A stretch of DNA of 64,000 nucleotides from Nonomuraea montanisoli (GTDB taxonomy: Bacteria; Actinomycetota; Actinomycetes; Streptosporangiales; Streptosporangiaceae). The stretch is from the NCBI RefSeq assembly GCF_013363975.1, contig NZ_JABWGN010000026.1, positions 1 to 64,000 on the forward strand. The letters run 5' to 3'. A program made the translations under genes and the position numbers. Under the pieces are notes generated by a model. That model searched no databases. It was not told the DNA's origin and saw only the letters and a program-made list of their open reading frames with translations. Of the stretch, positions 49,685-58,159 are shown piece after piece (position 1 is the first letter of the stretch; every line of letters starts with the position of its first letter).

Positions 49685-51508
49685 TTAGGGCAAGATCCTT
49701 CGTAGCACGGTACGAGCGGTGAGCTTCCGGACCACCGCGCTCAACCGTCCCTTACCCGGCGTCGCGTACGGCCGCACGCTGCGGAACATCGCCCCTCCCC
49801 ACAGGCGGCGCGGCGCGGCCACCGTCTCGGCGTCGGCCTCGACCCGGAACCGGGCGGGCGGCCCGCCCACCACCACCTCCAGATAGGCGTCCCAGGTGCC
49901 CGGCGACAGGCGGCCGATCGCGGGCCGGGCCGCGAACCCGCCGCCCGGCAGCGGCACCACCCGCTCGGCGCGCTCGTCACCGGTGCGCCGCTCGCGCCAG
50001 ATCAGCCGGCGCAGCGCCGACGCGCCGGGCGCCGACCCGCCGACCGTGACCTCGCCGTCCATGGCCAGCCGGCTGCCCAGCGCCCACCGGGTGCGGGTGA
50101 CGCGCACGCTGCCGGGCACCGCCGCGAGGTGCCCGCCGACGTCGACGCTGAGGTTGCCGTTGTCCTTGGTGAAGTACGGGATGACGACCGCCTCGCCGAC
50201 GAGCCGGGCGGCGGGCCGGGCGACGTCCTCGTCGCGGTCGGCGCCCAGCCGGCCCGTCCGCAGCACGCCCTCCAGCTCGATCGCGATCCGCGCGTCCCAG
50301 ATGCCGGAGCCGAGCAGCGAGACGTCCAGGCGGGCGGTGAAGCGCTCGCCCTCGCACGCGGCGGGCACGACGACCTCACGCCCCGCGTCGTGCCGGTCGC
50401 GCAGCACCAGCGACATCGCGTACGGCAGGTGGACGCCGTCGAGCCCGGCCGTGCCCGCGACCACGAGCATGCCGTCCTCCCAGCGCAGCGCCGTCAGGCG
50501 GCGGCGGACGGCGGCGGCCTCGATGTCGGCCAGCCGGCCGAGCCGGTCGACGTCGTCGAGCGAGGCGACCCGCTGCCGGCCCATGCGGCTGAGCCGTGCG
50601 TGGACCCCCGGCGTCAGCCACTCGTCGCACAGCGCCGCGACCTCCTGCGCGATGCTCTTGCGGCGCACGGGGTCGGACTCCAGGAACGGCACGCCGAGCT
50701 GGGCCAGCACGTCCAGCCGGAAGTGCCGCAGCAGCAGGTGGTCGCGCAGCGGTCCCGGCGGGATGTGCTCCAGCATGAGCTGGACCGGCCCGCGGATCAT
50801 GGTCAGCCAGCCCACCGGGTCGCGGCTGCCGGACTGCTGCATGATGCTGCTGCCGTCGGGCCGGGCCACCAGGTGGTAGCAGTCGTGCTCGGCGACCACG
50901 GAGATCACCCCGGCGTGGCAGTAGGCGTGGACGGTGAAGTAGATGTCCTCGCCCACGAGCCGGCTCTCGGCGAAGCGGATGCGGTGGCGTTCGAGCATCT
51001 CGCGGCGGAAGAGCTTGAAGCACGACAGGCTGTTGTAGACCGCGCTGGCGCCCAGCTCGGCCCGCTCGGCGTCGCGGGCGAACATCGAGACCGGGGCGCG
51101 GCGGCCGTGGCCGACCATCTTGCCGAGCACGATGTCGGAGCCGTTGCGGTCGGCCATGGCGACCATGCGCTCCAGCGCCTCGGGCCCGAGGTAGTCGTCG
51201 GCGTCGCAGAAGAAGACGTAGCGCCCGGTGGCGTGGTCGAGGCCGACGTTGCGCGGGCGCCCGGCGCCGCCGCCCTCGCCGCGCAGGCGCACGACCTTGA
51301 CGCTGGCCTTGTGGTAGGCGGCGTAGAGGTCGAGCAGCTCGGCGCTGCCGTCGGTCGAGCCGTCGTCGACGACCACGATCTCCTTGCGCACCCGCTGCAC
51401 CAGCACCGAGGTCAGGCAGCGGTCGAGGTACGGCCGGCAGTCGCGGGCCGGGATGACGACGCTGACGTCCACCGTCTCGCCGTCCTTCGCCGATGTCGTG
51501 ATAGCCAC
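49685..51508 (-). CDS. GT2-family glycosyltransferase
   Basis: The 607-residue protein has an N-terminal GT-A domain (SVVIPARDCRPYLDRCLTSV, VVDDGSTDGSAELL, GGGAGRPRNVGLDHATGRYV and the DXD motif FCDADDYLGPEAL) of the family that makes wall polymers such as teichoic acids, and a long C-terminal region (about 340-600) of beta-rich repeats of unknown role. The start is GTG at 51508. Close to no other wall gene in the window. Confidence 0.87.
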   Translation of the reverse strand: MAITTSAKDGETVDVSVVIPARDCRPYLDRCLTSVLVQRVRKEIVVVDDGSTDGSAELLDLYAAYHKASVKVVRLRGEGGGAGRPRNVGLDHATGRYVFFCDADDYLGPEALERMVAMADRNGSDIVLGKMVGHGRRAPVSMFARDAERAELGASAVYNSLSCFKLFRREMLERHRIRFAESRLVGEDIYFTVHAYCHAGVISVVAEHDCYHLVARPDGSSIMQQSGSRDPVGWLTMIRGPVQLMLEHIPPGPLRDHLLLRHFRLDVLAQLGVPFLESDPVRRKSIAQEVAALCDEWLTPGVHARLSRMGRQRVASLDDVDRLGRLADIEAAAVRRRLTALRWEDGMLVVAGTAGLDGVHLPYAMSLVLRDRHDAGREVVVPAACEGERFTARLDVSLLGSGIWDARIAIELEGVLRTGRLGADRDEDVARPAARLVGEAVVIPYFTKDNGNLSVDVGGHLAAVPGSVRVTRTRWALGSRLAMDGEVTVGGSAPGASALRRLIWRERRTGDERAERVVPLPGGGFAARPAIGRLSPGTWDAYLEVVVGGPPARFRVEADAETVAAPRRLWGGAMFRSVRPYATPGKGRLSAVVRKLTARTVLRRILP

Positions 51509-51847
51509 AGCCGCGCCCCTCGCCGCTACAGTCCGCCTCCACTTGGATTCAGTATGTGATGAAGCGCGGTGGGCGCGTGGGGCGATCGGCGGACTTCACC
51601 ACCGGCTTTTTTCTCGTCCCCTCACGACTCCGACAATTCTTCCCGTAGCCCGGGGAAAGCCCAGCTAATATCGCTAACCGGTCACCATTCGTCAGCACCG
51701 AATTACTTTCAGGAAGGCGTTTCTCCACCGCGGGGTGGAGAACTTTCCCACTGGTAGGAGTGCCGTACCCCGGCGCCTCCGACGGTGATCCGCCGGCCCT
51801 CGTCACGCGTCTACGCTTAGGCAATCTCGACCGGGGAGGTGGCGGGA
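51509..51847. other. Non-coding stretch with hairpin
   Basis: About 340 bases are AT-richer than most of the window and hold no convincing gene. It contains a perfect 9-base-pair hairpin at 51721-51742 (TTCTCCACC-GCGG-GGTGGAGAA). It should contain the promoters of the divergent GT2 and coiled-coil genes; TACGCT near 51812 is a possible -10 for the latter. Confidence 0.5.
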
Positions 51848-52198
51848 ATGACATCTGATCTCCGCAGGCACGGAGAAACCGGCTCGGCCGTACGTGCCGC
51901 CGAGCTCATCGTCTCCTCGGCACGCCTGCGGGAGCTCTCCGAGTGCTCGGCGCTGCTCCGCCGTACGCGGCTGAGGGCCGAGGAGATCGTGAAGGAGGCG
52001 CGGGAGCTGCTCGCGGAGGCCGAGCGGCAGGGCGACCCCGACCGGATCCTCGCCCTCAGCGTCCAGCTCGACGAGGCGCGCCGGGCCTACCGCAAGGTGG
52101 TCACCGCGTACGTGACGATCTGCCGCCGGATCCGCGAGGAACGCCAGGAGATCGATCAGGCCCGCATGACCCTTGTCAGGCTCAGCCTGACGGATTAG
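51848..52198 (+). CDS. Small coiled-coil protein
   Basis: The 116-residue protein is nearly all helical with heptad-type segments (LLRRTRLRAEEIVKEARELL AEAERQG and VVTAYVTICRRIREERQEID). No membrane segment. The ATG at 51848 has GGAGG about 8 bases upstream; an in-frame GTG at 51839 is too close to it. Function unknown. It is followed 9 bases later by the zinc-finger gene. Confidence 0.75.
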   Translation: MTSDLRRHGETGSAVRAAELIVSSARLRELSECSALLRRTRLRAEEIVKEARELLAEAERQGDPDRILALSVQLDEARRAYRKVVTAYVTICRRIREERQEIDQARMTLVRLSLTD

Positions 52199-52207
52199 TG
52201 TCAGGCC

Positions 52208-52567
52208 ATGCCTGACTGGAAAGAGAAACTGCGCTGTTCGTTCTGCCACAAGGGGAGCGCGGACGTCGCGAAGCTCATCGCGGGCCCCGGCGTCCACATC
52301 TGCGACGAGTGCGTCGGCCTCTGCGTCGACATCCTGGAGCAGGAGCGGCTCGCCACCTCCACCGAACCCCGCCTGCCCATGTGGGAGAGCATGACCGAGG
52401 AGCAGATCCTCGACCACCTGCCCAAGATCGTCGCCGTCCAGGTCCAGGTCGACGACAACCTGCACGACTGGGTGCGCCACCTGCGCACGCGCGACGTGAG
52501 CTGGGAGCGCATCGGGGCCGCGCTGGGCATGACCCGGCAGTCCGCGTGGGAGAGGTTCCGGGAGTGA
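52208..52567 (+). CDS. ClpX-type zinc finger protein with HTH-like tail
   Basis: The 119-residue protein has a ClpX C4 zinc finger, CSFCHKGSADVAKLIAGPGV ... ICDECVGLC, with Cys10, Cys13, Cys32 and Cys35. The AAA+ domain of ClpX is missing; the C-terminal part (RDVSWERIGAALGMTRQSAW) looks like a helix-turn-helix. Related proteins in streptomycetes are unstudied. It may act as an adaptor or regulator; that is inference. Confidence 0.8.
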   Translation: MPDWKEKLRCSFCHKGSADVAKLIAGPGVHICDECVGLCVDILEQERLATSTEPRLPMWESMTEEQILDHLPKIVAVQVQVDDNLHDWVRHLRTRDVSWERIGAALGMTRQSAWERFRE

Positions 52568-52671
52568 CGCCTTCCGGGCCGCGCCGCGGCCGGATTTCGC
52601 GGCGACCGATATCCCGCGAACGGTAAACCGATGTGACCGGTGGGGCGTCCATCCTGCAAGGGAGGCCCACC

Positions 52672-52809
52672 ATGAGCGTCCTCGACGGCCTCGCGGCGCC
52701 GGATCTCGCGGAGCTCCGCCTGGAGCTGCTGCTGACCGCGGCGCTGCACCACGAGGCAGAGCGGCTGACCGCCCTCCGCGACCATGCGGAGCGGACGGCC
52801 GCCGATTGA
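52672..52809 (+). CDS. Small ORF, 45 residues
   Basis: MSVLDGLAAPDLAELRLELL then LTAALHHEAERLTALRDHAE and RTAAD. It is predicted to be an amphipathic helix throughout. GGGAGG sits 7 bases before the ATG and a perfect 14-base-pair hairpin follows 6 bases after the stop, so expression is likely. No known family. Confidence 0.6.
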   Translation: MSVLDGLAAPDLAELRLELLLTAALHHEAERLTALRDHAERTAAD

Positions 52810-52814
52810 ACGGG

Positions 52815-52848
52815 CTCCAGCTCCCCGGCCGCACCCGGGGAGCTGGAG
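52815..52848. terminator. Terminator between small ORF and lipase gene
   Basis: CTCCAGCTCCCCGG and its exact complement form a 14-base-pair stem with a 6-base loop, placed between convergent genes. Confidence 0.75.
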
Positions 52849-52909
52849 TTGGGGGCCCTCGATCCGGTACGGGGTCATCCCGCCTTGCCGCGGGCGCGGA
52901 AGGCGGCCG

Positions 52910-53572
52910 TCAGGCCGGGCAGCCGCCGTTCAGGGCGGTCAGGACCGCGCTGATGAACGCCTGGTTCCCCGGCTCCTCCGCATGGGGCACGCCCGGGATC
53001 TCGGCCCGGCAGGCCACACCGTCGATGGTGTCGTTGCGGGTCTCGTCGAGCGAGCTGGCCAGCACGGTGTAGCGCACCGCGCCGGGGGTCGGGTCGCCGC
53101 TGTTGAGCTGCTGCATGAACGAGCCCGAGGGGCACATCTGGCCGCCCTGCGCGACCGGGATCAGGCAGGCGGGCCAGTAGCCGCGCTGGCCGGTGCCCAT
53201 GGAGACGTAGCTGAGGGTCTTGGCCGCGCCGCCCAGGGACTTCAGGTAGTACCGGGCCGACAGGCCGCCCATGCTGTGGCCGACCAGGCTCACCTTGTCG
53301 GCGGCGTGCGTCTGGCGCACCTGCTCGACCAGGGCGGCGATGGCGTTGGCGTTGGCGACGTTCTCCTCGCCGGGCAGGTCGATGGCGTACGTCGGGTGCC
53401 CGGCCTGCTCCAGCGCCGCCTTCATCGGGGCGAAGGAGTCGGGCGTGCCGTTCCAGCCGTGGACGAGGATGACCGGCTCGCCCTGGGACTGCCGCGCCCA
53501 GGCCACTCCCGAACTCGTGCTCAGGGCCGCCGACAAGACGACGACCCCCGCTCCTGCCAGCAGACGCCCCAT
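52910..53572 (-). CDS. Secreted lipase/esterase
   Basis: The 220-residue alpha/beta-hydrolase has signal peptide MGRLLAGAGVVVLSAALSTS ... VAWA, then PVILVHGWNGTPDSFAPMKA and the nucleophile elbow SLVGHSMGGLSARYYL. Two or more Cys near the C-terminus may form disulfides. Fits class 2 lipases. ATG at 53572 has AGGTGG upstream; GTG at 53581 is possible. Divergent from a TetR gene with a shared dyad. Confidence 0.85.
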   Translation of the reverse strand: MGRLLAGAGVVVLSAALSTSSGVAWARQSQGEPVILVHGWNGTPDSFAPMKAALEQAGHPTYAIDLPGEENVANANAIAALVEQVRQTHAADKVSLVGHSMGGLSARYYLKSLGGAAKTLSYVSMGTGQRGYWPACLIPVAQGGQMCPSGSFMQQLNSGDPTPGAVRYTVLASSLDETRNDTIDGVACRAEIPGVPHAEEPGNQAFISAVLTALNGGCPA

Positions 53573-53584
53573 GGTCGCCACCTA

Positions 53585-53606
53585 ACTTACTTAGTGCTCG
53601 GTAAGT
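53585..53606. promoter_or_regulatory. Probable TetR operator
   Basis: ACTTAC (53585-53590) and GTAAGT (53601-53606) are a perfect inverted repeat with a 10-base spacer, lying between the lipase and the TetR gene, over the -35 region of the latter. Confidence 0.6.
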
Positions 53607-53615
53607 GAGTTGCGC

Positions 53616-53621
53616 TAGGTT
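53616..53621 (+). promoter_or_regulatory. -10 box of the TetR gene (leaderless)
   Basis: TAGGTT ends 7 bases before the ATG at 53629. Confidence 0.45.
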
Positions 53622-53628
53622 TAGCACC

Positions 53629-54264
53629 ATGAGCCGCGCTGATCAACCCCTCCACGGGGACCAACCCGTCACGAACCGCCGCGAACGAGCCCGCCTGCGC
53701 CGCGAGGAGATCATCCTCATCGCCTCCGAGCTGTTCGCCGAGCGCGGCTACCGGGGCACCGCGCTGGCCGACGTGGCCGCGCGGGCGGGGATCACCGAGC
53801 CCGGCCTGCTGCACCACTTCGGCAACAAGGCGGGGCTGCTGCTGGCGGTGATCGAGCGGCGTGACCTCGACAGCGAGGCGTTCGCCATGGAGCTGCTCGG
53901 CATGGAGCCGGCCGACCGGCTGCGGGCGCTGCCGGAGTTCGCCCGGCGCAACAGGGAGCGGGCGGGCCTGGCCAAGCTGTTCACGGTGCTGGTGGCCGAG
54001 AGCCTGGAGCCGGACGCGCCGGGCCACGACCACTTCGTCGCCCGCTACCGCGCGCTGCGCGCCATCGTCGCCGACACCATCCGCTCGGCGCAGGAGGAGG
54101 GGCTCACGCGGGCCGGGCTGGACCCGGAGACCAAGGCGGCCGAGATCATCGCCACGCTCGACGGGCTGCAGACCCAATGGCTGCTGGACCCGGAGGCGGT
54201 GGACATCGTCGCCGCCGTCGAGTCCTACGCCCGCACCCTGGAACGCGACCTCACCGGGACCTGA
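53629..54264 (+). CDS. TetR-family transcriptional regulator
   Basis: The 211-residue regulator has HTH segment REEIILIASELFAERGYRGT then ALADVAARAGITEPGLLHHF and a C-terminal ligand-binding domain. The ATG at 53629 is probably leaderless. It overlaps the converging EamA gene by 14 bases. Divergent from, and so probably a regulator of, the secreted lipase. Confidence 0.9.
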   Translation: MSRADQPLHGDQPVTNRRERARLRREEIILIASELFAERGYRGTALADVAARAGITEPGLLHHFGNKAGLLLAVIERRDLDSEAFAMELLGMEPADRLRALPEFARRNRERAGLAKLFTVLVAESLEPDAPGHDHFVARYRALRAIVADTIRSAQEEGLTRAGLDPETKAAEIIATLDGLQTQWLLDPEAVDIVAAVESYARTLERDLTGT

Positions 54265-55168
54265 CCGGCGAGGCGACCGGCTCCCGCGGGGCACGGGCCG
54301 CCGGGCGGCGCGACACGGCGACCCCGGCCAGGCACAGCGCCCCGCCCAGCAGGGTGACCAGCCCGGGCACCTCACCCAGCAGCGCCCACGACATGGCCAC
54401 CACCAGCACCGGCACCGCGTAGGTGGTGGCGCCCATCTTCCCGGCCGTGGTCCGCGCCAGGGCGAACGCCCAGGTGGTGAACGCCAGCGCGGTCGGGAAC
54501 ACCCCCAGGTAGACCATGTTGAGCGTGGCGGACAGCGGGGCGCGGGCCGCCTCGCTCACCAGCACGCCGGCGAAGGGCAGGCAGGCCACGGTTCCGACCA
54601 GGCATCCGTAGAAGGTGACCTGCAACGCGCCGGCGTGGCGCAGCGCGGGCTTCTGCGCCACGACGCCTCCGGCGTACGACATGGCGGCCAGCAGGCACAG
54701 CAGCACGCCGACCACGGAGGCGTGCCCGCCGCCGGACACCGAGGCCCCGACGACCACCGCGCCCGCGAACGACACGCCCATGCCGGCCAGCAGGGGCCGG
54801 GGCAGCCCCTCGCCCAGCAGCCGCGAGCTCAGCAGGGCGATGAGGATCGGGCCGATGTTGACGACCATGGCCGCGGTCCCGGCGTCCACCTCTCGCTCGC
54901 CCCAGTTCAGGACCACCATGTACACGCCGAACCACAGCACGCCCGAGGTGGCGATCCCCGGCCACGCGGCCCGCGGCGGCCATCCCACCCGCCGGACCAG
55001 GGCGATGGCGCCCAGCACGAGCGTCCCCGCGAGCAGCCGCCCGAGGGCCAGCGCGCCCGGGGAGTAGGCCGCGCCGGCGCTGCGGATGGACACGAAGGCC
55101 GAGGCCCACAGGACGACGGTGACACCGGCCGCCGCCAGGGCGGGCCACTCGCTCTTTCGGAACACCAT
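54251..55168 (-). CDS. EamA/DMT-family exporter
   Basis: The 305-residue membrane protein has ten predicted helices in two EamA repeats (about 8-140 and 150-290). Segments ALAAAGVTVVLWASAFVSIR and AFTTWAFALARTTAGKMGAT are typical. Exports a small metabolite, unknown. ATG at 55168 is 6 bases after TACCGT, probably leaderless. Confidence 0.85.
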   Translation of the reverse strand: MVFRKSEWPALAAAGVTVVLWASAFVSIRSAGAAYSPGALALGRLLAGTLVLGAIALVRRVGWPPRAAWPGIATSGVLWFGVYMVVLNWGEREVDAGTAAMVVNIGPILIALLSSRLLGEGLPRPLLAGMGVSFAGAVVVGASVSGGGHASVVGVLLCLLAAMSYAGGVVAQKPALRHAGALQVTFYGCLVGTVACLPFAGVLVSEAARAPLSATLNMVYLGVFPTALAFTTWAFALARTTAGKMGATTYAVPVLVVAMSWALLGEVPGLVTLLGGALCLAGVAVSRRPAARAPREPVASPVRSR

Positions 55169-55174
55169 GGCCCC

Positions 55175-55180
55175 ACGGTA
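55175..55180 (-). promoter_or_regulatory. -10 box of the EamA gene (leaderless)
   Basis: TACCGT on the minus strand ends 6 bases before the ATG at 55168. Confidence 0.45.
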
Positions 55181-55235
55181 TGGGGACAATCCTTCGCCGT
55201 TGACCGAAATGTCCCCACCGTGCGGGGGCGGCGCC

Positions 55236-57155
55236 TCAGCCGACGTGGACGTGCGGCCGGCGTTCCAGGTCGCGCTCGGCCTGGCGCAGCACCTCCCGCG
55301 TGAGGGCCGGCACGTCGCCGCCGCCGAAGACCAGGTAACGCAGCATGGCCACGACCGGGTTGCCCTCGGTCCAGTGGAAGTAGATGTGCGGGGCCCCGCC
55401 CGTGCGATCGCGCAGGTAGAGCAGGATCGCGGCGAGCGTGTTGGGCACCGCCGAGCTCTCGACCGTGAGGATCTTGTGGCCGTAGCGCTCCTCGCCCCTG
55501 ACGTCCAGCTCCGTCTCGAACTCCGACGCGTCCGGCACGGTCACCTCGACGAACATGACCGGCTCCGAGCTGCGCAGCCGGTGGTTGAGCCACGTCTCGC
55601 GCACCTTGGCGTTGTACTCGTCCTGGTCACGCCGGTGCGGCTCGTTGGCGATCAGGTGGACCTCCCCGCACGCCTCGTTCACGAACTCCTCGGCCAGCGG
55701 GTCGAGCCGCACGTCGGTGACGCGCAGCTCGGTCGATCGGGTGGCCCGCGACAGCAGTGAGGTGAGGATGATGGCCGCGATGAAGAAGGAAGCGATCTTC
55801 ACGCCCTCGGGCCGCTCGATGACGTTGTCCACCAGCGTGTACGCCAGCACCAGGGAGATGACGGCGAAGCCGGCGCTCGCCCCGTGCTGCCGCCTGCGCC
55901 GGGCCGACAGCGTCACCGCGACCGCCGCCGACAGCATGAGCACCAGCACGCCGGTCGCGTACGCGCCGCCCTGGGCGTCCACGTTCGCGTCGAAGATGAC
56001 CGTGATGGCGAACCCGATCGCCGAGAAGACCAGCACCAGGGGCCGCACCGCGCCGGTCCACTCGGGCGCCATCCCGTAGCGGGGCAGGTAGCGGGGCACG
56101 AGGTTGATCAGGCCGGCCATGGCCGAGGCCCCGGCGAACCAGAGGATCGCGATCGTGGAGACGTCGTAGACGGTGCCGAACCAGTCGCCGAGGTAGCCGT
56201 GCGCGAGGTAGGCCAGCGCCCTTCCGTTGGCCTTGCCGCCCTGCTCGAACTCGTGGTGCGGGATGAGCACGGTCGTCACGAAGCTGGAGAGGATCAGGAA
56301 GACGCTCATGATGAGGGCGGCGGTGGTGAGCAGCCGCCGGGCGCCCCCGATCCGCTTCTTGATGTCGCCCTCGATCACCGGCATCACGGCCACGCCCGTC
56401 TCGAACCCGGACATGCCGAGCGCCAGCTTGGGCATCACGATCAGCGAGAGCCCGATCATGGCCAGCGGACTGCTGTATCCCGTGCTGAGCGCGTCCCGCC
56501 AGTCCACCACCACCTGCGGCTCCTCCAGCACGTGCAGGAGCGCGGTCGCCACCACCACCGCGTTCAGCGCCAGGTAGACGAAGACCAGCACCACCGCGAT
56601 GCCGATGGCCTCGCTGAAGCCCATGAGGAACACCCCGCCGAGCAGGGCGAGCAGCAGCAGCGTGACCGGGACCGCCTGCCCCTGGAGCGCGTCGGGGACG
56701 AGCGGGTTCTCCAGGATGTGCGCCGTCGCGTCCGCCGCCGACAGCGTCATCGTGATCACGAAGTCGGTGGCGGCGAACCCGAGCAGGGCCAGCACGAAGA
56801 TCTTGCCCCACCACTGCGGGGCGAGCTTCTCCAGCATGGCGATCGAGCCCTGGCCGTACGGGCTCTCGGCCGCCACCCTGCGGTACACCGGCAGCGCGCC
56901 CAGCAGGGTGAGCCCCACCAGGAACAGCGTGGCCAGCGGCGACAGGAAGCCGGCCGCCAGCGCGGCGATGCCCGGCTGGTAGCCCAGCGTGGAGAAGTAG
57001 TCCACCCCGGTCAGGCACATCACCCGCCACCACGAGTGCTTGACGTGGGGACCGTGCTCGATCTGCCTGCGGTCGGTCTGCAGACCCTCAAGGAGCCACG
57101 AACGCAGCGTTCCCTCGGTAGCGACTGGCCGTTTCGCCAGCACCATTTCGGACAC
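55236..57155 (-). CDS. APC-superfamily permease, potassium-transporter-like
   Basis: The 639-residue protein has about twelve helices (opening SWWRVMCLTGVDYFSTLGYQ then PGIAALAAGFLSPLATLFLV) and a C-terminal cytoplasmic domain of about 180 residues. The opening GVDYFSTLGYQPGIAA and its length fit KimA/YdaO-type potassium importers. The next gene is a KdpE-like response regulator, which supports potassium transport. The substrate remains inferred. Direct repeats lie about 75 bases upstream. Confidence 0.8.
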   Translation of the reverse strand: MSEMVLAKRPVATEGTLRSWLLEGLQTDRRQIEHGPHVKHSWWRVMCLTGVDYFSTLGYQPGIAALAAGFLSPLATLFLVGLTLLGALPVYRRVAAESPYGQGSIAMLEKLAPQWWGKIFVLALLGFAATDFVITMTLSAADATAHILENPLVPDALQGQAVPVTLLLLALLGGVFLMGFSEAIGIAVVLVFVYLALNAVVVATALLHVLEEPQVVVDWRDALSTGYSSPLAMIGLSLIVMPKLALGMSGFETGVAVMPVIEGDIKKRIGGARRLLTTAALIMSVFLILSSFVTTVLIPHHEFEQGGKANGRALAYLAHGYLGDWFGTVYDVSTIAILWFAGASAMAGLINLVPRYLPRYGMAPEWTGAVRPLVLVFSAIGFAITVIFDANVDAQGGAYATGVLVLMLSAAVAVTLSARRRRQHGASAGFAVISLVLAYTLVDNVIERPEGVKIASFFIAAIILTSLLSRATRSTELRVTDVRLDPLAEEFVNEACGEVHLIANEPHRRDQDEYNAKVRETWLNHRLRSSEPVMFVEVTVPDASEFETELDVRGEERYGHKILTVESSAVPNTLAAILLYLRDRTGGAPHIYFHWTEGNPVVAMLRYLVFGGGDVPALTREVLRQAERDLERRPHVHVG

Positions 57156-57230
57156 CCTTCACGAAACACGCCTAAAGCCGAAAGCACACTACCCAGCCCG
57201 GAAGGGCAAATGGCCAGGTGAGGGCGTCAA

Positions 57231-57250
57231 GAATGCGTATGAATGCATAT
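57231..57250. promoter_or_regulatory. Direct repeat, probable response-regulator site
   Basis: GAATGCGTAT (57231-57240) and GAATGCATAT (57241-57250) are adjacent 10-base direct repeats with one mismatch, next to a TTGACG (-35-like) on the minus strand at 57230-57225. OmpR-family regulators such as KdpE usually bind tandem direct repeats. Confidence 0.5.
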
Positions 57251-57271
57251 ATTTCGGCAGCCGAGGCGGCG

Positions 57272-57940
57272 TCACGGCTTGAAGCGATATCCCATGCCCG
57301 ACTCCGTGATCAGATGGGCCGGATGGGCCGGGTCCCGTTCGAGTTTCTTGCGCAACTGGGCCATGTACTGGCGCAGGTAGTGCGTCTCCTTGACGTGACT
57401 GCTCCCCCACACCTCCGACAGCAGATGGCGCTGGCTGACGAGCTTGCCCGGATTGCGGAGCAGGATCTCGAGGATGCCCCACTCGGTCGGGGTCAGCCGC
57501 ACGTCCCCGGAGATCGTCTTGGCGGTCAGGTCCACCGTGTGGTCACCGATCTGGATCTTGGCCAGCTCCTCCTCGTGCAGGCCCGCCCGGCGGGTCACCG
57601 CGCGGATGCGGGCGAGGAGCTCCTCGATGTTGAACGGCTTGGTCACGTAGTCGTCCGCGCCGGCGTCCAGCGCCTCGATCTTGTCCTGGTGCGCGTACCG
57701 GCCGGTCAGCACGATGATCGGGACGGAGGTCCAGCCGCGCAGCCCGTGGATGACGTCCAGGCCGTCCAGGTCGGGCAGCCCGAGGTCGAGCAGGACCAGG
57801 TCGGGGTGGAACTCCGCGGCCTGGCGCAGCGCCGCCCCGCCGTCGGGGGCCGTCGCGACCTCGTAGTGGCGGGCCACGAGGTTGATCCGCAGCGCCCTGA
57901 GGAGCTGGGGCTCGTCGTCGACGACGAGGACGCGGGTCAC
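57272..57940 (-). CDS. kdpE: KdpE-like response regulator
   Basis: The 222-residue OmpR-family regulator has the receiver domain (VLVVDDEPQLLRALRINLVA, phospho-acceptor Asp52 in LLDLGLPDLDG, TGRYAHQDKIEALDAGADDY, Lys in VTKPFNIEELLARIR) and a winged-helix output domain (LTPTEWGILEILLRNPGKLV ... HYLRQYMAQLRKKLERDP). The HYLRQYMAQLRKKLE stretch is typical of KdpE. Its GTG overlaps by 4 bases the stop of a kdpD remnant. No full sensor kinase is in the window. Confidence 0.9.
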   Translation of the reverse strand: MTRVLVVDDEPQLLRALRINLVARHYEVATAPDGGAALRQAAEFHPDLVLLDLGLPDLDGLDVIHGLRGWTSVPIIVLTGRYAHQDKIEALDAGADDYVTKPFNIEELLARIRAVTRRAGLHEEELAKIQIGDHTVDLTAKTISGDVRLTPTEWGILEILLRNPGKLVSQRHLLSEVWGSSHVKETHYLRQYMAQLRKKLERDPAHPAHLITESGMGYRFKP

Positions 57941-58101
57941 GGCGCCACCGCCCGGGACGAGACGGGCAATGCGAGGATCATGGTGAGACCTCCCCCTGGT
58001 GTCCCGCCGTTCCAGCTCGCGCTGATCAGCGCCTTCCGGTCGCCTGGACTGTAGCGCACCGCGTTCGGCAGCAGGTCGATGAGCTTGATGCCGGCGGGTT
58101 G
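57937..58101 (-). pseudogene. Remnant of a KdpD-type sensor kinase
   Basis: The frame ending at TGA 57939-57937, which overlaps the kdpE start (GTGA), reads GIKLIDLLPNAVRYSPGDRK (an N-box, as in LLDNAVRYSP) then ALISASWNGGTPGGGLTMIL and ALPVSSRAVAP. That is the beginning and the very end of a HATPase domain with the middle missing. No start codon or upstream kinase part is present, so the gene has decayed by deletion. Confidence 0.75.
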
Positions 58102-58159
58102 ACGGCCGCCGCCCCCTGGGTCAAGATCACGTCAACTGACGCGCCCACCGGGGAGCCGC

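Noticed and set aside
51549..51854. 101-codon minus-strand frame in the gap before the coiled-coil gene
   Set aside because: Pro/Arg-rich product without motif or ribosome-binding site, and it overlaps the start of the coiled-coil gene.
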